In this document: positions 24,031 through 35,789 of the stretch, piece by piece
How positions within the stretch are numbered: position 1 is the first letter of the stretch
How the letters are laid out: every line of letters begins with the position of its first letter
Assembly: GCF_034702125.1 (NCBI RefSeq)
Contig: NC_085867.1
Coordinates: forward strand, 43,271,483-43,335,482
Source of the DNA: Engraulis encrasicolus
Lineage: Eukaryota > Chordata > Actinopteri > Clupeiformes > Engraulidae
Direction: 5' to 3'
DNA: 64,000 nucleotides
Notes under the pieces: generated by a model
What the model was told of the DNA's origin: nothing
The model's database searches: none
What the model saw: only the letters and a program-made list of their open reading frames with translations
Position numbers and translations under genes: made by a program

Positions 24031-24101
<71 letters not shown>
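23976..24101. repeat. (GT)n microsatellite
   Basis: Imperfect at the left, pure GT from about 24036. Confidence 0.97.
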
Positions 24102-24102
<1 letters not shown>

Positions 24103-24351
24103 TTCATCTGCAACACACAACAGATTGCAGAGGTGCTGACCAGAAGTGGCCCGAGTCAAAGTAGAAGTAAAAAGCAAAACCTGCCATATAGTTTCCTTCC
24201 AACACAAGTAACTGGTGTAACCACAACGTAATATGATATGCTGTTGTACTTAATACATTTACTTCTAAGTTCAAGAGAGTCCTTGTGCACGCTGCACAAG
24301 CCCTCAGTAATGCAGGTGTAGGTGTGAGGCAGGAGAAGGTAAATCAATGAA

Positions 24352-24470
24352 CAAAATTCAAGAGACACCGCACACTGCTTACTTTTCTTTGCTGTATTTT
24401 TCGGAGCGAACAACGCGTTTCGCCAAGAGCGAACCTGATGACACACTGTGCGGTGTCTCTTGAATTTTTG
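24352..24470. repeat. Palindrome with hairpin motif (minus strand)
   Basis: The arms caaaattcaagagacaccg and cggtgtctcttgaatttttg enclose the minus-strand CAGGTTCGCTCTTGGCGAAAC then GCGTTG. CCGCACACTGCTTAC in the arm corresponds to the CAGTGTGC element shared by other copies. Confidence 0.8.
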
Positions 24471-24588
24471 TACATGTACTTCTACTTTTACTTTGCAGCC
24501 CTAGATGTATCACAAGAACATTTGTGAAATCCTGTTTATGCGGGGATTGATACGTCTGATGTTCTTGGTGCGTATATGTACGTAGAGT

Positions 24589-25010
24589 AGGGCCGAACGA
24601 TCGTACAGAAAAAAAATCGAAAATCGCAATATCAGACAACCCGATTTTGGGATCGTCAGAGCCAGAAAATCGTGCTCCTAAACTGATCCATGTTTTGTTT
24701 TGTCAATAATTGCACTTATGTATGCTCTGCCTATTGCCCCTGCTTTGTGGTGTAGAAAACAACAGATAGCTCTGATAGAACGGCTCTGTATCAGCTACCT
24801 ATCAGAAAGCCCCATGCTGTGCGTGAACAGGTCACTCACTAGAAAAGACAGTCACTTGAACTGGACCAACTGATGTGGAGCATGAGAACAGAGCCCCATG
24901 CACTGAAGCTTGATTTTAAGAAAGGGGAAAAAATCGGGGTGGAAATCGAAATCGCAATATCTGTCAGAGAAATCGCAATTTCATTTTTTTCTTAAAATCG
25001 TTCAGCCCTA
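24589..25010. mobile_element. hAT (Ac-like) element, TAGGGCCGAACGAT ends
   Basis: The left end TAGGGCCGAACGAT and right end ATCGTTCAGCCCTA are inverted copies with one change. Subterminal AAATCGCAATATC repeats occur at both ends. The flanks ACGTAGAG/ACGTATCT match at only 5 of 8. No transposase ORF. Confidence 0.8.
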
Positions 25011-25211
25011 ACGTATCTTTACAGATTTTTCACATATGCAAAGAAGTACATAAAGCCCCAGATATACTGTATTTATTGTAGCCTTATACCTGTAGCTCCT
25101 TGATACCAAATAGGAATGCATCTGCATAGTGAAAAAACTGTTTGCAGTTTCATATTTACATTCTTGATGCATATAGAGTGGTGGTGAACTACACTGCGGT
25201 ACACCCTAGAC

Positions 25212-25526
25212 CAGGCGTGGAGAACCTTTTTCATTAAAGGGGCCACTTCAAATTCCTGCAAGAGTCGTAAAAGTCATCAAAGGGCCGTACTATGAACACA
25301 AACCAGGATTTCCCCCTGCACTTTAGGCCTATATTGAAGGCAGCCACCTTTAAGCAACCTTCAGGATCCCTGAAATAAAACTTAATTGTATTGCAAATGT
25401 AATTTCTAAGATCCCTTTACAAATTATGTCATATTTCATGTGAAGTAGCTTAATATATCGGGGGCCAGACAAAACGGCATCAAGGACCATTATAACAGCC
25501 CTTGAGACATAGGTTCCCCACCCCTG
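25212..25526. mobile_element. hAT (Charlie-like) MITE, perfect 8-bp duplication
   Basis: The ends are CAGGCGTGGAGAACC and GGTTCCCCACCCCTG. CCCTAGAC flanks at 25204-25211 and 25527-25534. Confidence 0.9.
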
Positions 25527-25830
25527 CCCTAGACATTGTTTACATTGTCTGTGTATTAGGGTTTCATTTGATTCAAGACAATGTTTGGAGCATATGTCCA
25601 TCGCTACTTCATATCAACAACCTTTTTTGCACTACAGAGTATGACCATAGGATGGCGCCAAAGCGATGCATATCCAGCGGCTCCCGTTCTAAAAGTTGCA
25701 AATGAACTGAACACACATTGACCACTGGAGGGAGTAGTCCGTCCCTTCTGTTCAATTGGCTCCCCTGTTGTGTGTGGAATAAACTTTAACGGACTTCAGC
25801 TGACTTTTGTACCAAGGTGTCCCGCTACAC

Positions 25831-26072
25831 CAGTGATTCTCAACCTTTTTTGAACAAATGCCCTCTTGACCTCATCATAAGCCTCTTAATGCCCCCTTGA
25901 CCAAATCATAAGCCTGCCTACGCCCCCCTTAGTATTGAAAAATAAAATAGACTAATTCCCCCCCAATGGGACCTAAATCCGCCACCACTCAGCTGTATCC
26001 TTCTCAACGCCTCCCCCTTAGGGCTTCCCAGCGCCCTCAGGGGGGCTGTAGCGCCCCCGTTGAGAAACACTC
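25831..26072. mobile_element. hAT-like MITE, GTTGAGAAACACT family
   Basis: The ends are CAGTGATTCTCAACC and GTTGAGAAACACTC. The flanks CGCTACAC/CGCTAAAC agree at 7 of 8. Confidence 0.85.
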
Positions 26073-26509
26073 CGCTAAACGATCCTTGCCCCATACTGAC
26101 GGCACTGTACAGTCTGTTCTGCTGAACACATTTTAAAAGATTAATGGCCATTGCTACACTCGTGTCTGCCTGGAGAGCACAGCTGCCAAAAAAGTGTACC
26201 CTATAGCTACAATATGTGTCTAAGGTACCAGATATCTAGATGGGGAAAGAAGTTTTTTGGGGGGATAAGGAGATAAGGAGGACCAAGTGTCCAAGTCAGA
26301 TTGGGATCTGCTCTTATCTAGTTTATTATTCCGCTGTGTGAAGTAGGAGATCTGATAATGTAGCAGACCGCTCTTGTGTTTTGCCAGCATGTGGCGCTGA
26401 GATAAGCTTTGTTTCTTTTGGAAACAAATGAACTGTACATGATAACATCAGGGAGTCACTTTGCAAACAGTCACACTTTACGTAAACGCACCTTAAACAA
26501 AACTTCTTA

Positions 26510-26612
<103 letters not shown>

Positions 26613-26766
26613 GGGGGGGTGGGATGTTACTAAATGAAAATAAATATACTAAATACTGTATGTATTTGAATATATCACACAGCCTTGTCTACTATGATGT
26701 ATGTATAAATGTGTATTTTTGTTATTATGCACTATTTTTGAACTGTTTGTAAAGGGCCATTAAGTA

Positions 26767-26963
26767 TAGGGTTGCCACCTTTCAGCAACGAAAATAAAGG
26801 ACACCTGCATTTTTTAGATGCAATTTCCGGCATTTTAACCACATTGTGGCCGGTTTCAGCCTTAGCTCTTCATGAAAATAAGGAACTTTAAGGAAAAATG
26901 AGGAAAAAGTAAGGGACTTCTTTATTCTGTATTCTGTATTTCAAGGGACGGGTGGCAACCCTA
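26767..26963. mobile_element. hAT-type MITE, TAGGGTTGCCACC ends, perfect 8-bp duplication
   Basis: The TIRs TAGGGTTGCCACC and GGTGGCAACCCTA are exact. ATTAAGTA flanks at 26759-26766 and 26964-26971. A relative is at 43670-43855. Confidence 0.92.
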
Positions 26964-26971
26964 ATTAAGTA

Positions 26972-28776
26972 GCATGCATGTGTAAAGTATGTCCCACATT
27001 GTTCACAGACCTAGCAGTAGAAATTTCAGAGTAGGTAAAGTAAGGACTGTTGAAAATGATAAATAATAATTGTATTTAGTGGATGGCATAGAGAGAGAGA
27101 GAATGTAGTGTGGGAGAGTTCCTTTTTTCTCAGTAACTGGCCTGCGTACGTCACAGAGCACATCAATTCAACTGTAGACTTAAAAGTAAGTAGGCCTACA
27201 GTATATTATATGTGTAGGCTATCTACGTATAGCAAAAGAATTCAGTGTTGTTGAGGGAATTTCCAAGAAAAACGGCACACTACTGGTACATCCCTGCATT
27301 TCAGCCAAAACTAACAGTTGTGAATTTGACATTTGTCATAAATTCTGTAAAAGGTACTTCCAATGTAACCTATAGTAGGCAATGGAAAAGTATGTACAAT
27401 GGCTTCTCAGAATACATTAGTCAACCCAGTTCCTACCCCTCCACAAACATACTTACTGTAGATCAGAATAAATTGCTGATATTGAGATCTTCATTCAAGA
27501 GCATTTCATCACAAATAAACACTACCACACAAATACATATCAAAATACAATGGATGTTATGGTAATGTATCAATCGTTAGACGGGTCTCAAACACACAAG
27601 AGCTCGTCTTCAGAGATTTTTATATTCTACATAGGCACTGTAAAGGATGTACGCTTTTTGGTGAGAGCTTGTAGAGAGTCCTGAAATACTGTAACTATGG
27701 TGACTGTTGTTGGTGAACAGGCTGTGTCATTTCTCCCTTCCTAAGCTATTTAGGAAAGCCTGTGCAAGACGGGTGACTCAACATTAGGTGGAAGTTAATT
27801 TTTTGCCAAGCAGCTTGGTGAAACCAGTCTGACATAACACCAAGACGCAGGGATCCTTTCCATGAAAACCTATGCGCTACTCTGACTCAGGGTTGAAGAC
27901 TACAGTCACTATGGTGACAGACAATAAACAAAAAAACGCTTGACCAGGGAGGCCCCATTGCCATAGCATTGGGTGATTTGGAAAGGGCATGTGGCGGACA
28001 GGAAAAAAGATGTGAGGCATGTACCCACAACTTCAGCACACATTGGGTCCTTTCCACTTTAAAACAACAGCTAAGTATAGGGCCTAATTGGAGGGTACTC
28101 TATTGAAATCACAAACACCTTTCTTGATTAAAGAGTTGCTGTTTGACGTCAAAGGGTGTGCTGAACTCAATGGGCACAGCTGGACTTCCAAGAGAAAGAC
28201 ACCATTTCAAATACAGCAATACGCACAAAAACGAAAAACAAAAACAAAAACAAAATGCTTGCTAAATGTGGTGAGTCAACTCATGACCAAAAAAGATACT
28301 TGTCCTTCTCTATTCTAGTTTCATTTTCTTTCTGTCTGAAGAGGGTGCACGTGTCCAAGGGGAAGTTTACTCATCTCAGTCGCCTGGCGTGCCCTCTGAA
28401 CAGCTCTCAGCTGGCGTGAGCTGACCAAAACCAGTTCAGACTAGCGCAACAGGCTGTGTCTTTGATAAGGGTGGGATGTCCCGCTCGTCTCTGCATAAAT
28501 AACTCCTTATCGCTGTCCAGTCAGCACAAAATTAGCCCAAACTGTGGCATCTGATCAAGTGCTCATGTTTTTTTGCACTGAAAACATCAACACAAACTCG
28601 GCTACTGTAAAAGCCCATAGACATCCAGTACAGGGCAGGCATGTATTATATACATGCTCCATATAAGGGCCTGTGAATCTAGTTCTTGGAAGTGTGTGGA
28701 ATGTTTTATTCTCCTAAACTATAAACAAAAATCTCACCCAATTCCAGGTGATCTGAAGGTGGACATTCTTATACGT
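26972..28776. other. Intergenic, mostly unique, no gene seen
   Basis: A 106-codon ORF at 27245-27565 has no recognisable domain or codon signature. No transposon ends were recognised in 1.8 kb. Confidence 0.4.
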
Positions 28777-28780
28777 TTAA

Positions 28781-28945
28781 CCCATTAAGACACAGCGTTA
28801 TAAATTTGCTGTTACCAGAATGGCAATGACCAAATCGCAGTGCATTACTAAAGACCCTGTGTTATGTCATAGTAGTGTAGTACTATGGTAGTTAACTTTT
28901 CAGGGACTGTTACAGCATGCCACTGGAGATACGGTGTGTGTGTGA
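28781..28945. mobile_element. TTAA-flanked MITE family (CCCATTAAGACAC), right end decayed
   Basis: TTAA at 28777-28780 precedes the left end. The body (TTGCTGTTACCAGAATGGCA, ATTACTAAAGACCCTGTGTT) matches the complete copy at 43950-44116. Confidence 0.65.
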
Positions 28946-28967
28946 ATGAGCTACAAAAGGGTGCTTT

Positions 28968-29430
28968 TGCACACCTCTGTAGATGGGCAGGTGAATAGGC
29001 TTTTACCCCAGTCTTTCAAGTGTTTAAAAGGATACTGACACTTTGCCTGGTTATGACCAGACCTAATCACAAGTGAGATTATTGTCTTTCACATCGGAAC
29101 GATCCTTCAGGTATAGGGTCAGATGACAGAAATGTTGTATTGAAGCTTACTGATGGAATAGACTGTGTGCTGAATCCTTGAATTCTTTGAAAAAAGGTTC
29201 GAACACTCCTTTTGATTTTTTCTTCTTTAAGTTATTTTTTCTTCTTTTTCATGGTGAATCTGTGGAAGACCGAGAGGTCGAAACGTCATTGCCAATGAAT
29301 GAATAAAAAGAAAATAATAAAAAAATAACGAATAAAGAAAAAAAAATCCAAAGGAGGGTGCGAACCTTTTTAAAAAAAATACGTAATCTTTTTGTTCAGC
29401 ACCAGGGACTGTGCACAAGTAACTCTCTAC
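28968..29430. repeat. Palindrome-rich element with two hairpin motif copies
   Basis: The sequence starts with TTTTGCACACCTCTGTAG, as at 2110. A degenerate motif lies at 29109-29150. A palindrome at 29190-29371 has at its centre CTGTGGAA, GACC-GAGA-GGTC, GAAACGTC (29260-29291), then AATAAA. Confidence 0.7.
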
Positions 29431-30119
29431 AACTGATTCCTTGAATTCTCATGTTTAAAAGGCTAAACACAATAGGCCTACACATTAATTTATTCTGTGC
29501 GGGGCTGGGACCCCCATGGTGGGTCACAGAGCAGGGTAGTCGCCATGAGGATGGTTTGCATAATACCTTGAAAAATAGTAGGCCTATACGCTAATACAGT
29601 ATGTGTCTGAGGTCAATGAGGAGGTTCCCAGCAATAAACACTGATTTACATAGGCCTAGTGTGATTAGAGCTTTTGCACCAGAGAACACGTGAATGTCTT
29701 CTGCTTCAACTTGTGGGCCTTATGAGATAGCCATCTAATAAGCCTCTCCAATATACAGTAAGTAATGAGGGTATGAGAGTAACACCTTTTCAATGTTTCT
29801 AACTTTTCCCTGTCTGGTGGCACAGCTTACTATTATTCCTTATCTGGTTATCTAACATTGGACATCCATGTTCATTGCTATGAACCAGGGAACCACGTCT
29901 GACCTGCACTTTGTCATAATTGCCCTGACCTGATAAACAGAGATGTGTGAACCATGCACTGACATGACGTGGATGTCAGCGCAGTAGGCCTACTGTGTGT
30001 GCCTCCATGGCAATATGATTATTAGCCTATCACTAATTTCATAATCTGACATATATATTACGCATCTTCTTTGACATGTATATATTGATTCATTTACTCC
30101 CACAAAACACAGAGTAGAG
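29431..30119. other. Intergenic, downstream flank of tcim
   Basis: AT-rich unique-looking sequence with no recognised element. Confidence 0.4.
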
Positions 30120-30602
30120 ATGCGTTTATGTAAAATAATTATTTAATAGAAATACTTCGCCAAGACATATTTTGAAAGTTCTATGAAGCACAATTCTTGA
30201 CGACTTGCTGGTGTCTGTGCGCAGCTGGACCAGTTCCCCAAATTGCGTCGACAATGTCTTTACAGTTTCTTTTTTCTTCAAAAGTGCAAAAAACTCCAAT
30301 AGTCTCAATTATCGAGGCACCAATGTGTAAATGCCGTCTTAACTTGGCATGCATCCACACATTTCGAAGCAGTTTGAAGTCTGTTCCCTTGCTCCAATTC
30401 TGTATCTAACACCAGATCAGTTTCCGCAGGAACAACTCGGTCCAAAAAATGCGTCTACCACTGCAGCCGTCCGTGGCGCAGTAGGATCCCATGCAGCAGC
30501 ATCGCTCTGTGGGCACAGCGAGGCATGCAAAGGCAGCAGCCGCTCACATCGGAGCATAGCGTGAGGATATTCTTTCTCTCTGCCAGAAATTTAAGGCGAA
30601 AT
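30120..30602 (-). other. Probable tcim 3' UTR
   Basis: Sequence downstream of the tcim stop is unique-looking and has no further ORF or recognised repeat. On the gene strand the variant poly(A) signal ATTAAA occurs at 30142-30147. No canonical AATAAA was seen nearer the stop. The 3' end is therefore inferred near 30120. Confidence 0.4.
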
Positions 30603-30902
30603 TCAGCGAAACTTCATGGACTGCCTTGACAGCCCTGCGATACGGAAGATATATTCTTTCCGTTCTTCTTGTAGCGCCATTAGAGCTTTCGCTTTCCCAT
30701 CGGGATCTTGACATAAGTCGTAGATGCTTCTCACTCTGTCCATAGCTTTTATGTCCCCGGATTTCACAAAAAGTTTGAGCAGGACGTCCTGGTTGACATT
30801 CTCGAATATGTTGGCCACCGCTTTTTTGCGATGAGCCGTGTCAAATGTGTATCCATTGATGGTAGGGCTCACGCAGTGGCTGTCCTCACAAGAGCAAGAC
30901 AT
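30603..30902 (-). CDS. tcim: TCIM / TC1 (C8orf4) family protein, complete single-exon gene
   Basis: The ORF encodes 99 residues with no intron. It matches the vertebrate TCIM (transcriptional and immune response regulator, formerly TC1/C8orf4) family from about residue 11 to 75. Recognisable blocks are VSPTINGY-FDTA near residues 11-22, RKKAVANIFEN near 25-35, a QDVLLKLF-KSGD-KA stretch near 38-53, and a D-GKAKALMAL block near 67-76. The human protein is about 106 residues, so length fits; the divergent N-terminus is usual. Family knowledge: a small, largely disordered, nuclear-leaning protein that relieves Chibby inhibition of beta-catenin and is induced by inflammatory signals. The start chosen is the first ATG, with G at -3, about 85 nt below a TATA-like box. 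The stop is TGA at 30603-30605. No domain beyond the TC1 region and no signal peptide or membrane segment is visible. Identification is confident; function is by homology. Confidence 0.93.
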   Translation of the reverse strand: MSCSCEDSHCVSPTINGYTFDTAHRKKAVANIFENVNQDVLLKLFVKSGDIKAMDRVRSIYDLCQDPDGKAKALMALQEERKEYIFRIAGLSRQSMKFR

Positions 30903-30982
30903 TTCTGGGTAGCTTTGAGTGATGGCTGGGAGTCTCCGTCTGGGCAGCTTGACCGGCTTCTTGAGAGTTTAACGTCCCTCCG

Positions 30983-30989
30983 CTTATAT
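30983..30989 (-). promoter_or_regulatory. TATA-like box of tcim
   Basis: The minus strand reads ATATAAG, 81 nt upstream of the tcim ATG. That would place transcription start near 30955 and give a 5' UTR of about 50 nt. Position and sequence fit a core promoter; the start site itself is inferred. Confidence 0.6.
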
Positions 30990-31032
30990 GGCACGAAAAG
31001 GGGTGCCACGAGTTTACAACTTTGTCATCCTC

Positions 31033-31040
31033 TGACGTAA
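31033..31040 (+). promoter_or_regulatory. CRE/ATF-like site upstream of tcim
   Basis: TGACGTAA (TTACGTCA on the gene strand) lies about 80 nt upstream of the predicted tcim start site. It matches CREB/ATF-type sites, which commonly sit at this distance in inducible TATA promoters. An 8-bp match can occur by chance, so this is a candidate only. Confidence 0.35.
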
Positions 31041-31280
31041 TGCTGCAGCAGACGAAAGTAGCCTAGCGGTGCTCCGAGACCTCGACGCCCTCCCTTCCTG
31101 TGTCTGACGCAATATGAAACTAACACAGAAGCTGCCTGCCTCGGCGAAACTTTTGTACTTCCACATTGCAGCGTGGACAGTAGACCGTTGTTATGATTTA
31201 AAAAAATATCTCTAGTAGGGTAGCACATCATTGGGCCAGACATATACAGGTAGACAGGTGCGCAGCAGGTGCGTCAACAG

Positions 31281-32924
31281 CATCGGCGTCGTTAGACCAT
31301 TTTTACCCGGGCACGTGCCCTGGTATGGATCTGCGGTGCCAGGGTAACGGGCACTGATTTTTAAAATTAATTTATTTATTTATAGGCCTACCTTTATTTT
31401 TTATTATTTAAGTCTGACTCATCTGGCAATCTACAGAATACATGCTTGCATTTTTTTTCTTAAAATAGGCCAAGACACTTAGTTAGAATTTAGAATTAGT
31501 TAGAATTTAAGTCTGACACGGACGCAGCCTGCCCTACCCTAATCAGAATCCAGTTGCCGCCACGGCTCTCGGAGCATATTGCTGAAATGTTTAATATTTT
31601 GTGTGTAGGTGTGCGTTGATGACAATGTAAGTACATAATTTCTGTTTGTATTTCATCCTCTGGTGTTTGTTAGATGCTGTTTAGTCTGGTAACCCTGCAA
31701 CTTGGTTTTACCGCGAGCTCCATTCATTTCAATGAGGAAATGTCTGTTTCTTAAATGGCTTCCTAAATGCTAATTTCTTGGTTTAAAGTTACATGAGTAG
31801 TCCGGTTTGGAAGTGCTTCGATAGTAGTTTCGACCTGTGGTGTTGTTTCCACCGTTTTGTGACTGTTTGAGTCAGTAATTTAGCTTCCAAATATTGCATT
31901 GTCGCGCTATGGAGAAGCTGTTCACGTGAACACTCGTCTTGCTTTTATGGCGGCAAGAACCGCTTCTTCAATTTGTGGTCTTAAAGCGCCACCCTGTGGA
32001 CACTAAGTGTACTGCACTTGATTTTCCCTGGATTAACCCCTTCAGTGCCTAGTTCTCACTTGTATAATTACTGTATTACTTGCCACTTGCAGTAATTCGT
32101 TTTTTTCCCCTGCCACATTGATGTTACTGAGGTGCAATTAGGCCTATATTATTATGTATATATTGTAATGTAACTTGATGTGCATATTTGACTACCTAAT
32201 TATTATGAAACTGTATATTCTGCATATTTTAGTATTGTGTAGAATTTGCCTGTATAGTTTCTAATGACTCTTTCTGTAGGCCTATATGTTTATCTTGCAG
32301 AAACCACACATTTATCACACACCTTCTGTAATGTATCCATATCTTTACTACCATACACTGAATATGTATGCAACTGTTCAATGAAGAACACTTTTGATGT
32401 CTGGAATCAATAAATCTCTTATCACCTAAAGTCGCAGCGGTTCTCTGACCGGAACACATAGTCAGTGAGGGGGCGACTAGCCATCAACGTACACGTCCGT
32501 CACACATAGCTTGCATATAGAAGAATGCCCTGTTTTTGTTATTCAGTTTTTTGGTGTGTCAGGTATGTAGAGTTATGGAAGAAGTAGGACTATGTTGTAC
32601 TAGTAGGCTAGTAGTTAGCTATTTTATGATATTTTGCTGGCATCTAATTCCGGTCATTGAGATAACAAATAATTCAATAACAGCCTACTGTATTAGTTAG
32701 CCTATAATTCCAATTCAACTCAAACAACATTGTTCTTGTAGATGGACATCAGAAAGTTATTCTCTCGGATATCACAGGGATAAAGCAGCAATACATTATC
32801 TCTGCCCATTCTTTTAAAAAAAAAATTGCCCAAATTTTTTTCAGCTCGCGCGCTTCGCGCGCTCGCATTTCTTTTTGGTGCCCAATTGTGCCCCTGTATA
32901 GTATTGGGTCTACAGACGCCCCTG
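31281..32924. mobile_element. 1.64-kb hAT-like element with perfect 8-bp duplication
   Basis: GTCAACAG flanks at 31273-31280 and 32925-32932. The ends CATCGGCGTCGTTAGACC and GGTCTACAGACGCCCCTG are diverged inverted copies. Near the right end is a CpG-rich palindromic GCGCGCTTCGCGCGCTCGC. No transposase reading frame is preserved. It starts about 300 bp upstream of the tcim start. Confidence 0.78.
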
Positions 32925-33321
32925 GTCAACAGCATCTCCGGTGGGGGTGGCTGTAGAGTTGCTTTAATACCAGCCAATTTTTCTAGCAGAGCACCAAAGC
33001 AAAGCATAGTCAATCTATTTGTCAGCTCTTTGACAAAAATGAAATGTCCCTGAGATAATAGAATGCAATGTTACAGTTAATTAAGACACTGTCCAAAACA
33101 ATTTGCCGTTATTTAGGCGCGCTTTACACCAAGGGTAAAGGTTATGAAGCAATGCAGCCAGGGTTCCACCAGCATTCCTCCTATTGCCACCGAATTACTG
33201 TATGTAAAACCTGCAACCTTCAGATTGCATGATCATCTCCCCATCACGTCACAGCTGTAATTCAAATATATACAAACTAGCACTACAAGAAGGTTTAATC
33301 ATCAGCAGTAATTACCCTTTT

Positions 33322-33322
<1 letters not shown>

Positions 33323-33361
<39 letters not shown>

Positions 33362-33384
33362 TAATAGGCTAATAATAATAATAA
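33323..33384. repeat. (AAT)n microsatellite
   Basis: About 60 bp of AAT/ATA with two interruptions. Confidence 0.95.
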
Positions 33385-33416
33385 TGGGAACACTGCAAGA
33401 ATCCTCCACGTCTCGG

Positions 33417-33560
33417 GCCAGAAAATTGTCAGAGCATTTATTCCTTTAATAGCCTATCAATGGCAGCTGGTATTGAGAAGTCACATGACAGATTAAAGAA
33501 TATATTGACCCTTTAGAGATTAAGAGAAAACCTTTTTGAAGGAATTTGTTGGTGGCACAG
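33417..33560. repeat. Segment homologous to the core of the 42.2-kb foldback
   Basis: From ccagaaaa and gagcatttatt through TTTTTGAAGGAATTTGTTGG this matches 42281-42413 at roughly three quarters of positions by eye, but it lacks the long inverted arms. Confidence 0.65.
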
Positions 33561-34415
33561 ATAGATAAAGAATGATAGATAAAGCCATGCCTTTTGAAGG
33601 TGGAGCCAATGCATGCTCTCCCAGACCTAGTAGTGGAGCTCACAAAGCTGCACGGAACTACAGGTCAGGTGGGAGTCAGGCAACCAGCGTCATCCCTTAG
33701 ACACATTTCACCATTTATGACCTCCATGACCTTTGAATATTTCAGATGTGGTAAATACGTTAGATAAAGTCTGAATGCTGAACAGGTTTGGGACATCAGC
33801 CATATGTAGCTGATAAGGTTATCAGTAAAGATACTGGGAGTTTGATTATTCAGTTCCTAAGTGAAGGCCTATACATACTAGCCTCGCGAGCCATCCTACG
33901 TACTTCCGCCAAAGGATTGGCTCCACTACTGTAGTCTGGCCGTGCTTCTCTGTGGAGTGCTTGCAGCAGTAGAATTTTGATTGCAACGCCCCCCCAGAAA
34001 ACAGCCAATAATCGAATACGCCCCCCACGTGGGGACGAAAGGGGGAGAACGCTCGTGACAATGACGTACACATCTGCGCCAGAGCCATTGGTCTGCGCTA
34101 TGTTGTTGTTGAGTAACTGCCAGCGATTGGGTGAGAGGTGTCCAATAATTTCAAACTATAACTGAGTGCAAACTTCCTGCTTTCTACAATCGCTTCAGAG
34201 CAAACAAATGCCAGACCATAAATACGAAATGAAATGGTAGTATTATGGGATGGTCAGGACCAGGCTATATACATACCACTGGCATTCCAGGAATACACCA
34301 GAGAGGATTGACTAGGAAGAGACCGTTCATAAGGAGTTTCTTCCAGAATTAATATAATGTTCCGGTACAGTAAGATTCTAAGTGACCATGGCTGCCAAGT
34401 CCCTTTAGGAGACTA
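33561..34415. other. Intergenic, nothing recognised
   Basis: No repeats or coding signals could be named. Confidence 0.35.
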
Positions 34416-34587
34416 AGGGCCTTTCCTATTACTAATCTCTACTCCTACCCCTACGCCTTCCCCATGCCCCTTGTGCTTTCCAACCAAGCTGTAAGGTGTA
34501 GGGCTTGAAACACAACCGCTACGAATTGGGATACCCCTTCAACAATCATGGAATGACACTCACAGCTGTCACTAATTCCATGCATTA

Positions 34588-34900
34588 AGGGCCGTACACA
34601 CACGTCGCTACTAGTTACTCGCTCAGCGGATGAAGTCAACAGAATGTCGATGTGTTCCAGCGAGACTCGCAGGCGAGTAGGCGAGCACTGTACAAGCGAT
34701 GCGATGTGGGCGGATTCCGAGTTGAAAATATTTGATCTTCGAGCGAGGCGAGTAAGCGAGTAACCAATTGAAATGCAGAGTTCGGTACTTCTCGCCTGTT
34801 CATTGGCAGTTAAAGCCGCGGGAACTTTCAGTGAACGTTCCATGAAAGAGTGGCGAGTAGGCGAGCAAGCGAAAAGCTAGCTTTGTGTGTGTACGCCGCT
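34588..34900. mobile_element. PIF/Harbinger-like MITE, TTA duplication
   Basis: The ends are AGGGCCGTACACACAC and GTGTGTGTACGCCGCT, with TTA at 34585-34587 and 34901-34903. Internal GGCGAGTAGGCGAGC repeats on both sides pair with each other. It appears inserted into an older element whose ends (CCTACCCCTACGCCTT near 34445 and GGCGTAGGGCTAAGGGG near 35265) flank it. Confidence 0.75.
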
Positions 34901-35461
34901 TTAGGTTGACGTTAATAGCGATTTTTTTCATGTGCGTTTCACGGAGAAAAGGGCCATCACATAGGACAATGTTAAACTTAGTACAATGGAATAATTATTA
35001 CCACTTTAAAACCGTCAATTGCGGCGAAAATACTTAAACTTGTGTGCTGTTGTGGGTGCCGCGGCTTGCCGCCAATTTTTAAATGAATTCGCAATGCATT
35101 CAGGGAAACCTGTCGTAGCCCTCCGTCGTGGAGTCTGGTGTTGGAAAATCTCCGCGCGGAGGGGTGGAAAGCCCTTCGCCGTACCCCTACCCATCTGTCT
35201 GAACATGAATCGGGATGCCACTACCCCTACACGTGGACGCGCAAAACGGAGGCAAAGGGGAAAGGCGTAGGGCTAAGGGGTGTAATGGGATTCACCCTAA
35301 CAAGGGTTCTAAATGAGTGGACCTCTACTGGAAAGAAGACTGGAATTGATCCCATGTGCTGTGCTGGTGACGTGTAGTATCTTGGTTACTATGTTAAAAA
35401 TATTTTACGATACTCTACTCTACATTCTCGGTCCATATTTGGCCTGCACACTTTTTTCACC

Positions 35462-35640
35462 GTTTTATTGTGCCTTTTTATTTAAAGATAAGTAGATAAA
35501 GTTAGGAAGACAGGAAATGGTTTGTAGAAAGAGACCGGGAAGGACTGGGAAATTTCCCAGCCCGGACTTGAACATGCGTCCCCATGGGCAATGTGTTCCA
35601 GTACTCACTGTAACTTATATGGTATGGCATATTACCGCAG
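35462..35640 (-). mobile_element. tRNA-derived SINE, decayed copy
   Basis: The body (tttattgtgcctttt...gacaggaaatggtttg) and the B-box-like GTTCAAGTCC on the minus strand match the 612-802 family. The head is eroded. Confidence 0.55.
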
Positions 35641-35789
35641 TGGGCCACTCTGCCCAATTTGTCTGGGGGCCCGTTCTTTTCTCTTTTTTTGTCTTTTATC
35701 TATTTTTCAAAGTTGAATTCTTAAATGTTATTAACACTGAATACATATTTTATAAGAGCCAAATGAGCAAGTCATGGGTAAGCTTTAGT

